From the NCBI GenBank assembly GCA_038380435.1, contig JAWZYU010000025.1:25334707-25398706 (forward strand): a stretch of DNA of 64,000 bases, read 5' to 3'. The position numbers and the translations under genes were made by a program. The notes under the pieces were generated by a model. That model saw only the letters and a list, made by a program, of their open reading frames with translations, was not told where the DNA came from and did no database searches. Positions 11,435-21,346 of the stretch are shown here, one piece after another. The stretch's first letter is position 1; the number at the start of each line of letters is the position of its first letter. This DNA comes from Ryuthela nishihirai. Taxonomy: Eukaryota; Arthropoda; Arachnida; Araneae; Heptathelidae.

Positions 11435-11820
11435 GTTGGGTTGTTTTACTTCTGAGCGGCACTTTTTTGCACACCATGGGCTAAATGGCCAGGTCACATG
11501 GACCCCGAAGGCTACGAGAAGGTTGGGGGAGGGGATCCACTGGAACAGCTGTTGGGAGACAGATGGTAGTCTCCCGTTAAGGCCATCCAGCGTGTTCTTT
11601 AACGTGCACAGGGTATGGCTCTCCCGCACACGGGGCCACGGCTTAACGTCCCATCCGACGGATGGCGGCCTTTCCAAGCCCATCGGTGTCCTCTACTGAT
11701 CGTGGGCAGGGCGGCGAATTTTTGCGGAGCTAAATCTCAACGCTGACCCAGCTGGGACTCGAACCTGGGAACTACAGATTACGAGCCTGGCGCGCTACCG
11801 ACTGAGCCACCCCCGACCCC
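11435..11820 (-). mobile_element. SINE-A, full length
   Basis: Tail TTGGGTTGTTTTACTTC to head GAGCCACCCCCGACCCC, 386 bp. It stands at the edge of the R1-like retrotransposon fragment that starts at 11826. Confidence 0.95.
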
Positions 11821-11825
11821 AGGTC

Positions 11826-12095
11826 TCCATGATCTGTTTCTTACATTTCTATGAAATTCGTTATCTTCTTCCCTTTTATCTAGCGGGAAGTGATAATCAA
11901 GTAATCTACTTAGAGATTCCCTCACATTTTTCGTTAGAGAGCCATCTTCTTGAGCTATTGTCGAAAGCTTAAATGCTCCTCTAGTTGCTTCTTTTGCAAC
12001 TTTAAAATGCACACCAAAAGGTTGTTCTTCAGAAACTTCATCACATAGTTTTCTCCAGCTATTAGCAACTGCTATATGTATGACTTCCTGGTATG
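11826..12095 (-). pseudogene. Non-LTR retrotransposon ORF2 fragment (R1/LOA-like, pre-RT region)
   Basis: A continuous frame of about 85 codons contains NSWRKLCDEVSEEQPFG, FKVAKEATRG and VRESLSRLLDYHFPLD. This resembles the linker between endonuclease and reverse transcriptase in R1-group elements (NSWR.FC.E, pattern known to me from that group). Neither the endonuclease nor the catalytic RT motifs are present, and the frame is cut by SINE-A on its 3' side. Clade assignment is by memory of motif style only. Confidence 0.55.
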
Positions 12096-12640
12096 CAAGA
12101 CAAAATAGTATAAATTTACAGAAAAGAGCCCGTTGTCGGCAAATTATTAAAGGGCAGTGAAGGCCATCGTATCCTCCACTTAAGAGAATAATTAATAACT
12201 CGGCAGTCTGTTTGGAGACGGGCAAAAAAATAGTGCCACGCAGAAGCTATAATTAAACACCGTCGCTCATGCGTGACATGAACAGGGTCATCAATGCATG
12301 GAGGTGGTGGTGGTCGCTCGTGCGATTCGTGACCAACTGATAAATGCATATTTCCTGGTATCTATTCTGCGGCGGAGGGCCTCAGATTGCGGTGCGAGGG
12401 TTGTGTAGGCTTTACGTGTGACCAACTCTCTAATTAGTGAGCAGAAGAGAGATAAAGCCTGCACAAAAGGTGCCGACGGGAAATTTATCGGCGGTCTTTG
12501 TTTCACTGAGCATGTGCCGTTGTTTGCCGGTTCCTTTGTCAACATTTATTTGCGTCCCTTGCCTAAGAAGTTCTACATTTGTTTAATCCACAACTAGTGC
12601 AATCTCTTGGTGTCCAAAAGGTTCTCTACTCCTTTACAAT
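12096..12640. other. Low-copy spacer, no gene assigned
   Basis: Mixed composition, with a GGTGGTGGTGGTCG run near 12303. It may include more of the decayed retrotransposon upstream of 12095. Nothing else recognised. Confidence 0.4.
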
Positions 12641-12971
12641 TCGAGTCGCAGCTGGGTCAGCGTTCAGATTTATTTCCTCAAAACTCTCCGCCGTGCCCAC
12701 TGTCAGTAGAGGACACCGATGGGTTTGGAAAGACCGCCGTCCGTCGGATGGGACGTTAAGCCATGGCCCCTTGTACGGGAGAGCCATACCCTGTGCACGT
12801 TAAAGAACACGCTGGATAGCCTTGACGGGAGGCTGCCATCTGTCTCCCAACAGCTGTTCCAGTGGGTCCCCTCCCCCCAACCTTCTCTGAGCCTTCGGGG
12901 TCCATGTGACCTGCCCATTTTAGCCCATGGTGTGCAAAAAAGTGCCGCTCAGTGGTAAAACAGCCCAACAG
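12641..12971 (+). mobile_element. SINE-A, truncated within the tRNA-like head
   Basis: Starts at about TCGAGTCGCAGCTGGGTC, just at box B, and ends GTAAAACAGCCCAACAG. Box A is missing. Confidence 0.93.
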
Positions 12972-13379
12972 CACAGCCCAACTCCCTTATAAAAACATTA
13001 AATGAATTACCTAGTTATGTCTTGGAAACTCTACAACTTCTAAATTATGACTTTAATAGAAAGTGTTTGTGTTTGAAGGTCAATTAAATGTCATAATTAA
13101 ATCTACTTAAATCTCATTTCTTAACGATATTCGTTTGGTATTTAAAGAGTTATGGACGCTGAAATACTTAACAAAAAATTATTTGCTTTATAAAAATCCT
13201 CATGATTGTCCAGTATTGAAATAACCATTACATTAACTTCTAAAATGTATATATATTTTATTAAAGAGTTTGAATTAAAAAGCTTCAATTAAATTCTGAG
13301 GTAGAGTCTTAAGACGCGTTATTGTTAGAAAATATTCCAGCTTCTATCTCTTCAAATACTGCGAATATTTTGAAATATA
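12972..13379. repeat. AT-rich segment containing a dispersed-repeat copy
   Basis: About 13025-13260 shares blocks with 50505-50720 and, in reverse, 51280-51440: CTCTACAACTTCTAAATTAT, GATATTCGTTTGGTAT, AGAGTTATGGACGCTGAAAT and AACTTCTAAAATGTATAT. An old dispersed family of unknown type. Confidence 0.5.
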
Positions 13380-14074
13380 CAGGGTGATTCAAAACTTATC
13401 TTTCAAATTTCGTGGGGAGGTAGGGAATACGTCAGGAAACCTATTTCACATAGGAAAGTATGTCCGCAAACGTCATCTACATGAACAAAATGGACAAGTA
13501 AAGTGAACACAAGGAAACAGTACAGTTAAGTGGTAACGAATGTGACTTTTATTCCAACAAGGTAAAGTACAGGTTCACAGTAGGTGCTCAAAATTGCGAC
13601 CATTTACACGGACACAGGATTCACAGCGCCGTTGCATTGACCGCCGAACATTTTCAAAAACGCCTGGCATATTACGGACAATGCCTGCGGCGGCCACTAT
13701 TCGTGCAACAAGGTCCATTTCACTGTCGACGGGGGTCTCGTACACATGGTCTTTCATGGTCCCCCACAAAAAGAAATCCATGGGCGATAAATCAGGTGAC
13801 CTGGGTGGCCAAGCTTCTTCTTCTTCTTGCACATCCTTCGAGTTTCTGGACCTCTTTGTAAAGAGAGCCTCGGCCCTCTTATCATCAGGTCCACGGGCAA
13901 AGGGGTGGCCAAGCGATCGGTCCACCTCTACAGATCCATCGATGGTTGGTACACAAAGCGCCCTCTACATACGCATGCGTAAATTTGCGGACATTCTTTC
14001 CTATGTGAAATCGGTTTCCTGACGTATTCCCTACCTCCCCACAAAATTTGAACGATAAGTTTTGAATCACCCTG
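13380..14074. mobile_element. Mariner-type element, internally deleted, long terminal inverted repeats
   Basis: Bounded by TA on each side (13378-13379 and 14075-14076). Left end CAGGGTGATTCAAAACTTAT; right end is its reverse complement. The inverted repeats stay recognisable for about 90 bp, through GGTAGGGAATACGTCAGGAA and ATGTCCGCAAA. At 695 bp it is about half the size of an autonomous element and keeps only the C-terminal transposase part. Confidence 0.9.
13575..13925 (-). pseudogene. Mariner/IS630-type transposase, C-terminal remnant
   Basis: The frame contains WPPRSPDLSPMDFFLWG, the block carrying the last acidic residue of the DD(D/E) catalytic triad in this superfamily, then KDHVYETPVDS and FENVRRSMQRRCESC, ending NFEHLL before a stop. 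The N-terminal DNA-binding region and the first two catalytic aspartates are missing, so it cannot be active. The upstream end of the frame runs into sequence unrelated to transposase. Confidence 0.85.
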
Positions 14075-14077
14075 TAT

Positions 14078-14272
14078 ATACCTCCTCAAGCAGCTGCTTG
14101 CCACAGAGGTTTGACAGGAGCCTGTCAGTTTAATACGCCAGAGTAGAAGGGATCTGTGAGGATGGCGGGTCCTCGGCAGATTTTTTTTTCTCCAACTGTA
14201 CGTGGGGTTTCCCACGTGGTCACCCTCCCAGGTACTGATCGCGCCCAAAGCTGCTTAACTTCGGTGATCTGA
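14078..14272 (-). mobile_element. SINE-B copy with a 5S rRNA-derived head
   Basis: Read on the minus strand: a 5S rRNA-like block, then TCTGCCGAGGACCCGCC, CATCCTCACAG, AAACTGACAGGCTCCTGTCA and CAAGCAGCTGCTTGAGG, finishing GGTATATA. The body after the head matches SINE-B copies at 33697, 36187 and 36545, which have tRNA-like heads. It abuts the right end of the mariner element. Confidence 0.8.
14193..14272 (-). pseudogene. 5S rRNA-like sequence (SINE head)
   Basis: On the minus strand GATCACCGAAGTTAAGCAGC, GGGCGCGATCAGTACC and GGGAGGGTGACCACGTGGG line up in order with the 3' two thirds of animal 5S rRNA, including the box A and box C parts of its internal promoter. The 5' end of 5S is missing. 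Embedded in SINE-B, so not a working 5S gene. Confidence 0.8.
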
Positions 14273-14341
14273 AATTTAAATGGAGTTGATTATGATTTTT
14301 CCATTAAACACATATTTAAGAAGTTATAGTTGTTTACGTTG

Positions 14342-14703
14342 GGCACTTTTTTGCACACCATTGGTTAAATGGCCAGGTCACATGGACCCCAAAGGCTCAG
14401 AGAAGGTTGGGGGAGGGGACTCACTGGAACAGCTGTTGGGAGACAGATGGTAGTCTCCCGTCAAGGCCATCCAGCGTGTTCTTTAAAGTGCACAGGGTAT
14501 GGCTCTCCCGCACACGTGGCCACGGCTTAACGTCCCATCCAATGGACTATGTCTTTTCCAAGTCCATCGGTGTCCCCTACTGACCGTGGGCAGGGCGGGG
14601 AATTTTACGGAGATAAATCTCAACGCTGACCCAACTGGGACTCGAACCTGGGAACTGCAGATTACGATCCTGGCGCGCTACCAACTGAGTCGCCCCCGCC
14701 CCA
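14342..14703 (-). mobile_element. SINE-A, lacking the last tail bases
   Basis: From GGCACTTTTTTGCACACC to head GCCCCCGCCCC. The GTAAAACAACCC tail present in the mate copy at 21347-21722 is gone here, so the inverted-repeat homology ends inside this SINE. Confidence 0.93.
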
Positions 14704-14810
14704 CGTATTAATGATGAATTTATCTAAATTTAACGTCATTTTTAAAAATAATCCATTAATATTTGTTAAAAAAAAAGGTCGTATTTACTTAAGTCAACCT
14801 TACTGCAGCT

Positions 14811-15077
14811 ATGATCCCAATTTGTTTGCATATTTGTCACAACCGGTTACGCACGTGCGGTAGCGCCGCCCTTGACCACGGCAGACATCTCCAGGGGGCG
14901 GCGCTACCCGCACGTGCAACCGGTGCGACTACACCTGACGGCACTTTTCTTAGGGGTAGCAATTTTACAAACAAACTAAAGATCATAGCTTCTGTAAGAT
15001 TGAGTGGATTAAGTAAGACCTATTTTTCAACAGATGGTTTTCGATTGCATCTTAAAAATGACATTAAATTTATCTAA
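14811..15077 (+). other. Small open frame shared by both inverted-repeat arms (doubtful gene)
   Basis: An 88-codon frame; its counterpart at 20981-21238 on the minus strand has 85 codons. They differ by a few substitutions and one 9-nt gap that keeps the frame, and share CHNRLRTCGSAALDHGRHLQ and FSTDGFRLHLKNDIKFI. It overlaps the hairpin at 14838-14927. No domain, signal peptide or promoter recognised. Frame conservation over so few differences may be chance. Confidence 0.2.
14838..14927. repeat. Long GC-rich hairpin in the unique part of the arm
   Basis: CACAACCGGTTACGCACGTG and CGGTAGCGCCGCCC pair with GGGCGGCGCTACCCGCACGTG and CAACCGGTGCG around a loop of about 25 nt containing GACCACGGCAGACATC. 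Stem about 33 bp with a few bulges. The same hairpin is kept at 21123-21210. It is far more GC-rich than its surroundings. Confidence 0.85.
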
Positions 15078-15650
15078 ATGAATCATTAATGTCTATTTAA
15101 TAATAAGCAAACTGCTAAACGTTACTGTCTTGGAAACGATGAAGTTGGAAGTTGCACATAGAGTGCCGACCAGAAACTAAAATAAGTCTAGACCAATTAA
15201 CGTTGAATTGAGGTAGAGACTGAATAGGAATAGATGGATTGAGGAATGGGAAGGGTTTGATCGGAGATGATGGAGGGGGACCAGCCTACGTCAATGAACA
15301 CTTGATTCCTGGATTGAAGCATCCACTCTTTGAAACCAAAAACATTCCAACTTTATACGGTTTTTAAACATGTGTGGATCAAAGACAGTTAAGGTATTCC
15401 TGTGAGTTAGATTATGCGCATTAGGTCTCTAAAAGATTTAGAGAATATTAAGGCTTAAAATGTTTATTAATTTAGATTTTGGTATTTTTTATGGCATCTG
15501 TAACATAAATGGTACACTTTTATAACTGAATAAATGTTAGTGAACGATTGCTGGAATGTATTTTCATTAAATTTTTGGTGTATTTAGAGATTTTATGGAA
15601 AGACACAAGGTTATTGTATTAACAGAAATTTGGATTTATTCTTATGAGGG

Positions 15651-16037
15651 TTTGGTTGGGTTGTTTTACCCCTGAACGGCACTTTTTTCACACCATGGGC
15701 CTAAATGGCCAGGTCACAAGGACCCCGAAGGCTCAGAGAAGGTTGAGGGAGGGGACCCACTGGAAGAGCTGTTGGGAGACAGATGGTAGCCTCCCGTCAA
15801 GGTCATCCAGCGTGTTCTTTAACGTGCACAGGGTATGGCTCTCCCGCACACGAGGCTACGGCTTAACGTCCCATCCGACGGACGGAGGCCTTTCCAAGCT
15901 CATCGGTGTCCCCTACTGACCGTGGGCAGGGCGGGGAATTTTGTGGAGATAATCTCAAAGCTGACCCAGCTAGGACTCGAACCTGGAAACTACAGATTAC
16001 GAGCCTGGCGCGCTACCGACTGAGCCACCCCCGCTCC
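15651..16037 (-). mobile_element. SINE-A, full length, inner end of the left arm
   Basis: Tail TTTGGTTGGGTTGTTTTACC to head GAGCCACCCCCGCTCC. Its mate in the right arm is the + copy 19327-20008, split there by another SINE. Confidence 0.95.
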
Positions 16038-16106
16038 TTCGAAGTCATAGAACTTCGAAATTAGATTGTCATTCACATAACATGAAATTTTTTTAATATT
16101 TTGGTA

Positions 16107-16332
16107 CAGTCGCACAACAAAATATTCGAACACTATGGTTGATTACAGAATTCAGAAAAAATATCTGGCAAAGAGTTTTTTTTTTTTAGAAATTAGTGAT
16201 CTGGCAACCTTCGTGTCACGTGACACGAAGGTTGCCAAATCACTAATTTCTAAAAAAAAAAAACTCTTTGCCAGATATTTTTTCTGAATTCTGTAATCAA
16301 CCATAGTGTTCGAATATTTTGTTGAGCGACTG
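16107..16332. mobile_element. MITE-T, simple 226-bp palindrome with TA flanks
   Basis: Almost the whole element is one inverted repeat: CAGTCGCACAACAAAATATT at the left pairs with AATATTTTGTTGAGCGACTG at the right. TTGATTACAGAATTCAG and TTAGAAATTAGTGATCTGGC also pair with their complements, around the centre GTGTCACGTGACAC. TA at 16105-16106 and 16333-16334. No coding capacity. The cleanest reference copy of the short form. Confidence 0.95.
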
Positions 16333-16334
16333 TA

Positions 16335-17117
16335 AGGCAGTGTAGAAAAGGTTTAACCAGCCGAATGTCTGGGACTGTTTTTGAAAAAGCTTCCACTCAT
16401 TAGTAAAGAGAAGCCAGAGTTTTGAGAGTACGTCATACGGGCAATGAACAGAAAAAATGGAAAGATCTCATCTCATGTCAAATAGAGAACCGAATTCGAG
16501 GCTCCGTAACTGGTGAAATAAATTTTTACGGAAACATACGACTGAAGATAAAAAATAAGATGCCAATTAAACTGTCTAAATTTCAGTTTGAAAAATATCC
16601 TTTCAGTACTTAAAGAGTCACAGAAGTTCAAAGGGGGAAAGGGGTCATGCTCTGTCCCCCCCTTTAAGAATGCTAGTAGGAGTAATATGAGCAAAAAAAT
16701 TCTGCATTTAAATATGCAGAATTTTTTTAAAACACCCTAAAACGAAGAGGGGGAAAGGTTGCACAGCAATGGAAATCCAGTCTCTTGCCCCCCCCCCCCC
16801 CCCATCACTCCACCCAGGTTATTATTTTTTTTTAGATCCGAGTCTGCTCAAGGGTAATATTTCTTTAGCAGCTATCGAACCAAAAAAATATTTCGTCATT
16901 TATCTCTCTCAAAACAAAAAAAAAAAGTTGAATGTCTACAGACAGACGATGACATAGCGAAAACAATGGTTCGTTTCTTTTCTTCTGAAAACGAGGCATA
17001 AAATGTTGTAATGATTGCGTGGCTTCAGGAGTTTCATGACCCCCTGTTCGAGAATGGGAATCTCATCATACACTACTGTTCACGAAATGTTGCTTTAGCA
17101 CCTACTACTGAAGAATT
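16335..17117. other. Spacer with a poly-C run, no gene seen
   Basis: Includes a C tract at about 16787-16803 and T/A runs. Short frames on both strands have no recognisable motifs. Confidence 0.5.
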
Positions 17118-17475
17118 GCCAGGCTCGTAATCTGCAGTTCCCAGGTTCGAGTCCCAGCTGGGTCAGCGTTGAGATTTATCTCCGCAAAATTCCCCACCCT
17201 GTCCACGGTCAGTAGGGGACACCGATGGGCTTGGAAAGGCCGCTGTCCTTTGAATGGGACGTTACGCCATGGCCCCGTGTGCGGGAGAGCCATACCCTGT
17301 GCACGTTAAAGAACACGTTGGATGGCCTTGACGGGAGGCTACCATCTGTCTCCCAACAGCTGTTCCAGTGGATCCCCTCCCCCAACCTTCTCTGAGCCTT
17401 CAGGGTCCATGTGACCTGGCCATTTAGTCCATGGTGTGCAAAAAAAGTGCCGCTCAGAAGTAAAACAATCCAATC
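17118..17475 (+). mobile_element. SINE-A, truncated at the start of the head
   Basis: Starts at GCCAGGCTCGTAATCTGC, so box A is missing while box B (GGTTCGAGTCC) is present; ends GTAAAACAATCCAATC. Confidence 0.94.
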
Positions 17476-18268
17476 GGTCACGGGACGCACTGTACTCTAC
17501 TGAAAAAAAAAATAATAAATACCCCCTAGGGGATCAAAAATAATCTTTGCTCCGGGCCCTTAAAAAGTTACTCCAGCAATACCCACTCCCCTTCTCCACC
17601 CAAACTGGAATATCCTATCTGTAATAGTGGAGTCAGGGCTCTGCCGGCTCTAGCTATTTGGCCGCCCGGAGCAAACTTGGACTCTGCCGCCCCTTTTTCT
17701 AAGTCTGATATTGGTAGTAGTAGTAGTTTATTTTTCATATTAATTTTACATATACAATTGTATTTTTGGGTTTCACAAGAGGTAATCTAGTTCGCGAGCC
17801 TTCCATAATTTAACAAATAATTTGCATACTGTAGACGGAATGAAAAAAAACATACAATGCAAAACATAAGAATTTCGAAGGAAAAAATTATCTTCATCAT
17901 CCATCTTTAAGTATGGTCTCTAAGGGCCTTACGACACAAATGGCTATTTGTCTTTAATGACGGCCTGAAGGGAAGAAAGAAATTTTTGAGCAAAATATAG
18001 GTTATCGTGTCTAAATATTTCCTTGTGTAACTGAGGCATTTAGTAATTTTTATTTTTATTCACATCTTAAATGATATTGATTTCCAGTACTTTTGGCACG
18101 CTCATTTGTGAAGTAAAATATTTCGAAATTTCAAAGAAATCATCATGCCTCAGAGGTTGGATTCTTGCCTGTTGACACAAGAACAGCGAAGGCTGCATTC
18201 TTCAACTTTGGGTACAGAGTCGAATAAACCTTTTCTGAAGTGCTAAAAGTTGTTTAAAATTACTGCAG
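17476..18268. other. Spacer with possible transposon scraps, no gene seen
   Basis: 17635-17700 (CAGGGCTCTGCCGGCTCTAG, later CTCTGCCGCCCC) is reminiscent of a hAT end. A (GTA)n stretch near 17712 is followed by a T-rich segment that could be the 3' tail of a LINE on the minus strand. Both are guesses. No coding region seen. Confidence 0.35.
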
Positions 18269-18270
18269 TA

Positions 18271-19156
18271 CAGTCGCTCAAAGAAGTATCCGAACGCTAT
18301 GGTTGATTGCAGAATTCAGAAAAAAATATCTGGAGCGAGTACAGCAACTGTACACGCTCCAGTTACCGTTCACAGCAAACTGGAGCGTGTGCAGTAACTG
18401 CACACGCTCAATATTTCTGTGAGTGGGCCCACACGATCCAGGTTTTTGTGAGCTCACACGTTTCAATGTGCTGTGAACATTAACCGCAACCGCTCCAGTT
18501 TGCTGTGAACGGTAACTGCACACGCTCAATATTTCTGTGAGTGGGCCCACACTATCCAGGTTTTTGGGAGCTCACACGATTCAATGTGCTGTGAACATTA
18601 ACCGCAACCGCTCCAGTTTGCTGTGAACGGTAACTGCACACGCTCAATATTTCTGTGAGTGGGCCCACACTATCCAGGTTTTTGGGAGCTCACACGATTC
18701 AATGTGCTGTGAACATTAACCGCAACCGCTCCAGTTTGCTGTGAACGGTAACTGCACACGCTCAATATTTCTGTGAGTGGGCCCACACTATCCAGGTTTT
18801 TGGGAGCTCACACGATTCAATGTGCTGTGAACATTAACCGCAACCGCTCCAGTTTGCTGTGAACGGTAACTGCACACGCTCAATATTTCTGTGAGTGGGC
18901 CCACACGATCCAGGTTTTTGTGAGCTCACACGATTCAATGTGCTGTGAACATTAACCGCAACTGCTCCAGTTTGCTGTGAACGGTAACTGCACATGCTCC
19001 ATATTCATTGCATTATATATTCATACGCATTGTATATATTAAAAAAAATCCAAACACTAGTTGATTACAGAATTCAGAAAAAATATCTGGCAACGATTAT
19101 TTTAGAAATTAGTGATCTGGCAACCTTCGTGTCACGTGACACGAAAGTTGCCAGAT
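18271..19156. mobile_element. MITE-T with five 118-bp minisatellite units, right end lost
   Basis: Left end CAGTCGCTCAAAGAAG after TA at 18269-18270. Inside, about five near-identical 118-bp units run from 18370 to 19000, here in reverse of the orientation at 24467. Then comes a second left-type half (TTGATTACAGAATTCAG) up to the CACGTGACACGAAAGTTGCC centre. The final arm is missing; sequence switches at 19156. Confidence 0.9.
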
Positions 19157-19326
19157 TAACTTCGAATTTTATAACAGCAATGTCTGCCAATTCATTTCAA
19201 AATCTTTCTGAATAGGATTAATATTGCGGTTAACATAAATTACCCCCCCCCCCCGACCTATAGTCATCTCTTTTAAAAGAGAAACATTTACATCCTCTTA
19301 TATTGTACTGCGAGACCTCACAGAAA

Positions 19327-20008
19327 TGGGGCGGGGTGGCTCAGTCGGAAGCGCGCCAGGCTCGTAATCTGCAGTTTCCAGGTTCGAGTACCAGCTGGGT
19401 CAGCATTGAGATTTATCTCCGCAAAATCCCCCACCCTGCCCACGATCAGTAGGGGACACCTATGGGCTTGGAAAGGCCGCCGTCCGTCGGATTGGACGTT
19501 AAGCCGTGACCTCGTGTGCGGGTGAGCCATACCCTGTGCATGTTAAAGGTTGGGTTATTTTACCTCTGAGCGGCACTTTTTTGCACACCATGGGCTAAAT
19601 GGCCAGGTCACATGGACCCCGAAGGCTCAGAGAAGGTTGGGAGAGGGAACCCACTGGAACAGCTGTTGGGAGACAGATGGTAGCCTCCCGTCAAGGCCAT
19701 CAAGCGACGTGCACATGGTATGGCTCTCCCGCACAAGGGGCCACGGCTTAACGTCCCATCCGACGGACGGCGGCCTTTCCAAGCCCATCGGTGTCCCCTA
19801 CTGACCGTGGGCAGGGCGGGGAATTTTGCGGAGGCACGTTAAAGAACACGCTGGATGGCCTTGACGGAAGGCTACCATCTGTCTCCCAACAGCTGTTCTA
19901 ATGGGTCTCCTCCCCCAACTTTCTCTGAGCCTTCGGGGTCCTTGTGACCTGGCCATTTAGCCCATGGTGTGCAAAAAAGTGCCATTCAGAGGTAAAACAA
20001 CCCAACCA
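19327..20008 (+). mobile_element. SINE-A split by another SINE-A
   Basis: 5' part 19327-19548 (head GGGGCGGGGTGGCTCAGTCG) and 3' part 19834-20008 (ending GTAAAACAACCCAACC) are one original copy, interrupted at GCA(T/C)GTTAAAG. Confidence 0.93.
19549..19833 (-). mobile_element. SINE-A nested in SINE-A, 5'-truncated, 11-bp TSD
   Basis: Flanked by GCATGTTAAAG (19538-19548) and GCACGTTAAAG (19834-19844). Contains tail through GGGGAATTTTGCGGAG, no tRNA-like head. It inserted into the central region of the host SINE and is absent from the left arm. Confidence 0.93.
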
Positions 20009-20542
20009 AACCCTCACAGGAATAAATCCAAATTTCTGTTAATGCAATAACCTTGTGTCTTTCCATAAAATCTCTAAATACACCAAAAATTTAATGAAAA
20101 TACATTCCAGCAATCGTTCACTAACATTTATTCAGTTATAAAAGTGTACCATTTATGTTACAGATGCCATAAAAAAATACCAAAATCTAAATTAATAAAC
20201 ATTTTAAGCCTTAATATTCTCCAAATCTTTTAGAGACGACCAAATGCGCATAATCTAACTCTCAGGAATACCTTAACTGTCTTTGATCCACACACGTTTA
20301 AAAAGCGTATAAAAGTTGGAATGTTTTTGGTTTCAAAGAGTGGATGCTTCAATCCAGGAATCAAGTGTTCATTGACGTAGGCTGGTCCCCCTCCATCATC
20401 TCCGATCAAACCCTTCCCATTCCTCAATCCATCTATTCCTATTCAGTCTCTACCTCAATTCAACATTAATTGGTCTAGACTTATTTCAGTTTCTGGTCGG
20501 CACTCTATGTGCAACTTCCAACTTCATCGTTTCCGACAGTAA

Positions 20543-20924
20543 TTTTGGGTTGTTTTACCTCTGAACGGCACTTTTTTGCACACCATGGGCTAAATGGCCA
20601 GGTCACATGGACCCCGAAGGCTCAGAGAAGGTTGGGGGAGGGTCCCACTGGAACAGCTGTTGGGAGACAGATGGTATCCTCCCGTCAAGACCATCCAGCG
20701 TGTTCTTTAACGTGCACAGGGTATGGCTCTCCCTCACACGGGTCACAGCTTAACGTCAAATCCGACGGACGGCGGCCGTTCCAAGCCCATCGGTGTCCAC
20801 TACTGACCGTGGGCAGGGTGGGAAATTTTGCGGAGATAAATCTCAACGCTGACTCAGCTGGGACTCGAACCTGGGAACTACAGATTACGAGCCTGGCGCG
20901 CTACCGACTGAGCCACCCCCGCCC
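20543..20924 (-). mobile_element. SINE-A, full length, 12-bp TSD, empty site present in the left arm
   Basis: Flanked by TTCCGACAGTAA at 20531-20542 and 20925-20936. The left arm has the matching uninterrupted site near 15114-15143, on the other strand. The insertion therefore happened after the duplication. Confidence 0.96.
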
Positions 20925-20980
20925 TTCCGACAGTAACGTTTAGCAGTTTGCTTATTATTAAATAGACATTAATGATTCAT

Positions 20981-21238
20981 TTAGATAAATTTAATGTCAT
21001 TTTTAAGATGCAATCGAAAACCATCTGTTGAAAAATAGGTCTTACTTAATCCACTCAATCTTACTGAAGCTATGGTCTTTGTAAAATTGCTACCCCTAAG
21101 AAAAGTGCCGTCAGGTGTAGTCGCACCGGTTGCACGTGCGGGTAGCACCGCCCCCTGGAGATGTCTGCCGTGGTCAAGGGCGGCGCTACCGCACGTGCGT
21201 AACCGGTTGTGACAAATTTGCAAACAAATTGATATCAT
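20981..21238 (-). other. Right-arm copy of the small shared open frame (doubtful gene)
   Basis: 85 codons; counterpart of 14811-15077 with a 9-nt in-frame gap. See that entry. Confidence 0.2.
21123..21210. repeat. Right-arm copy of the GC-rich hairpin
   Basis: GCACCGGTTGCACGTGCGGG and GCACCGCCCCCTGG pair with CAAGGGCGGCGCTACCGC and ACGTGCGTAACCGGTTGTG. It has a C-to-T type change in one stem (GTAGCACCG against GTAGCGCCG) that leaves pairing nearly intact. Confidence 0.85.
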
Positions 21239-21346
21239 AGCTCTAGTAAGGTTGACTTAAGTAAATACGACCTTTTTTTTTTAACAACTATTAATCGATT
21301 ACTTTTAAAATGACATTAAATTTAGATAAATTCATCATTAATACGT

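Larger units (their letters stand above)
14342..16037. repeat. Left arm of a 1.7-kb inverted duplication
   Basis: Matches 19327-21702 in reverse complement. The arm is SINE-A (14342-14703), about 950 bp of otherwise unseen DNA, and SINE-A (15651-16037), both SINEs in the same orientation. The left arm lacks the two SINE-A insertions found in the right arm. Small indels separate the arms. Confidence 0.92.

Noticed and set aside
12779..12918. Zinc-finger-like spacing of Cys and His in some SINE frames
   Set aside because: Arises from repeated SINE-A translation and is not conserved between copies.
14193..14272. 5S rRNA gene
   Set aside because: Only the 3' part is present, with substitutions, fused to the SINE-B body. 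Treated as a SINE head.
16787..16803. Long C and G homopolymers (also 21966-21979, 34196-34212, 60286-60301) as structured regulatory sites
   Set aside because: Several sit in the G-rich SINE-A head or in simple sequence. Slippage or sequencing error explains them as well as any function.
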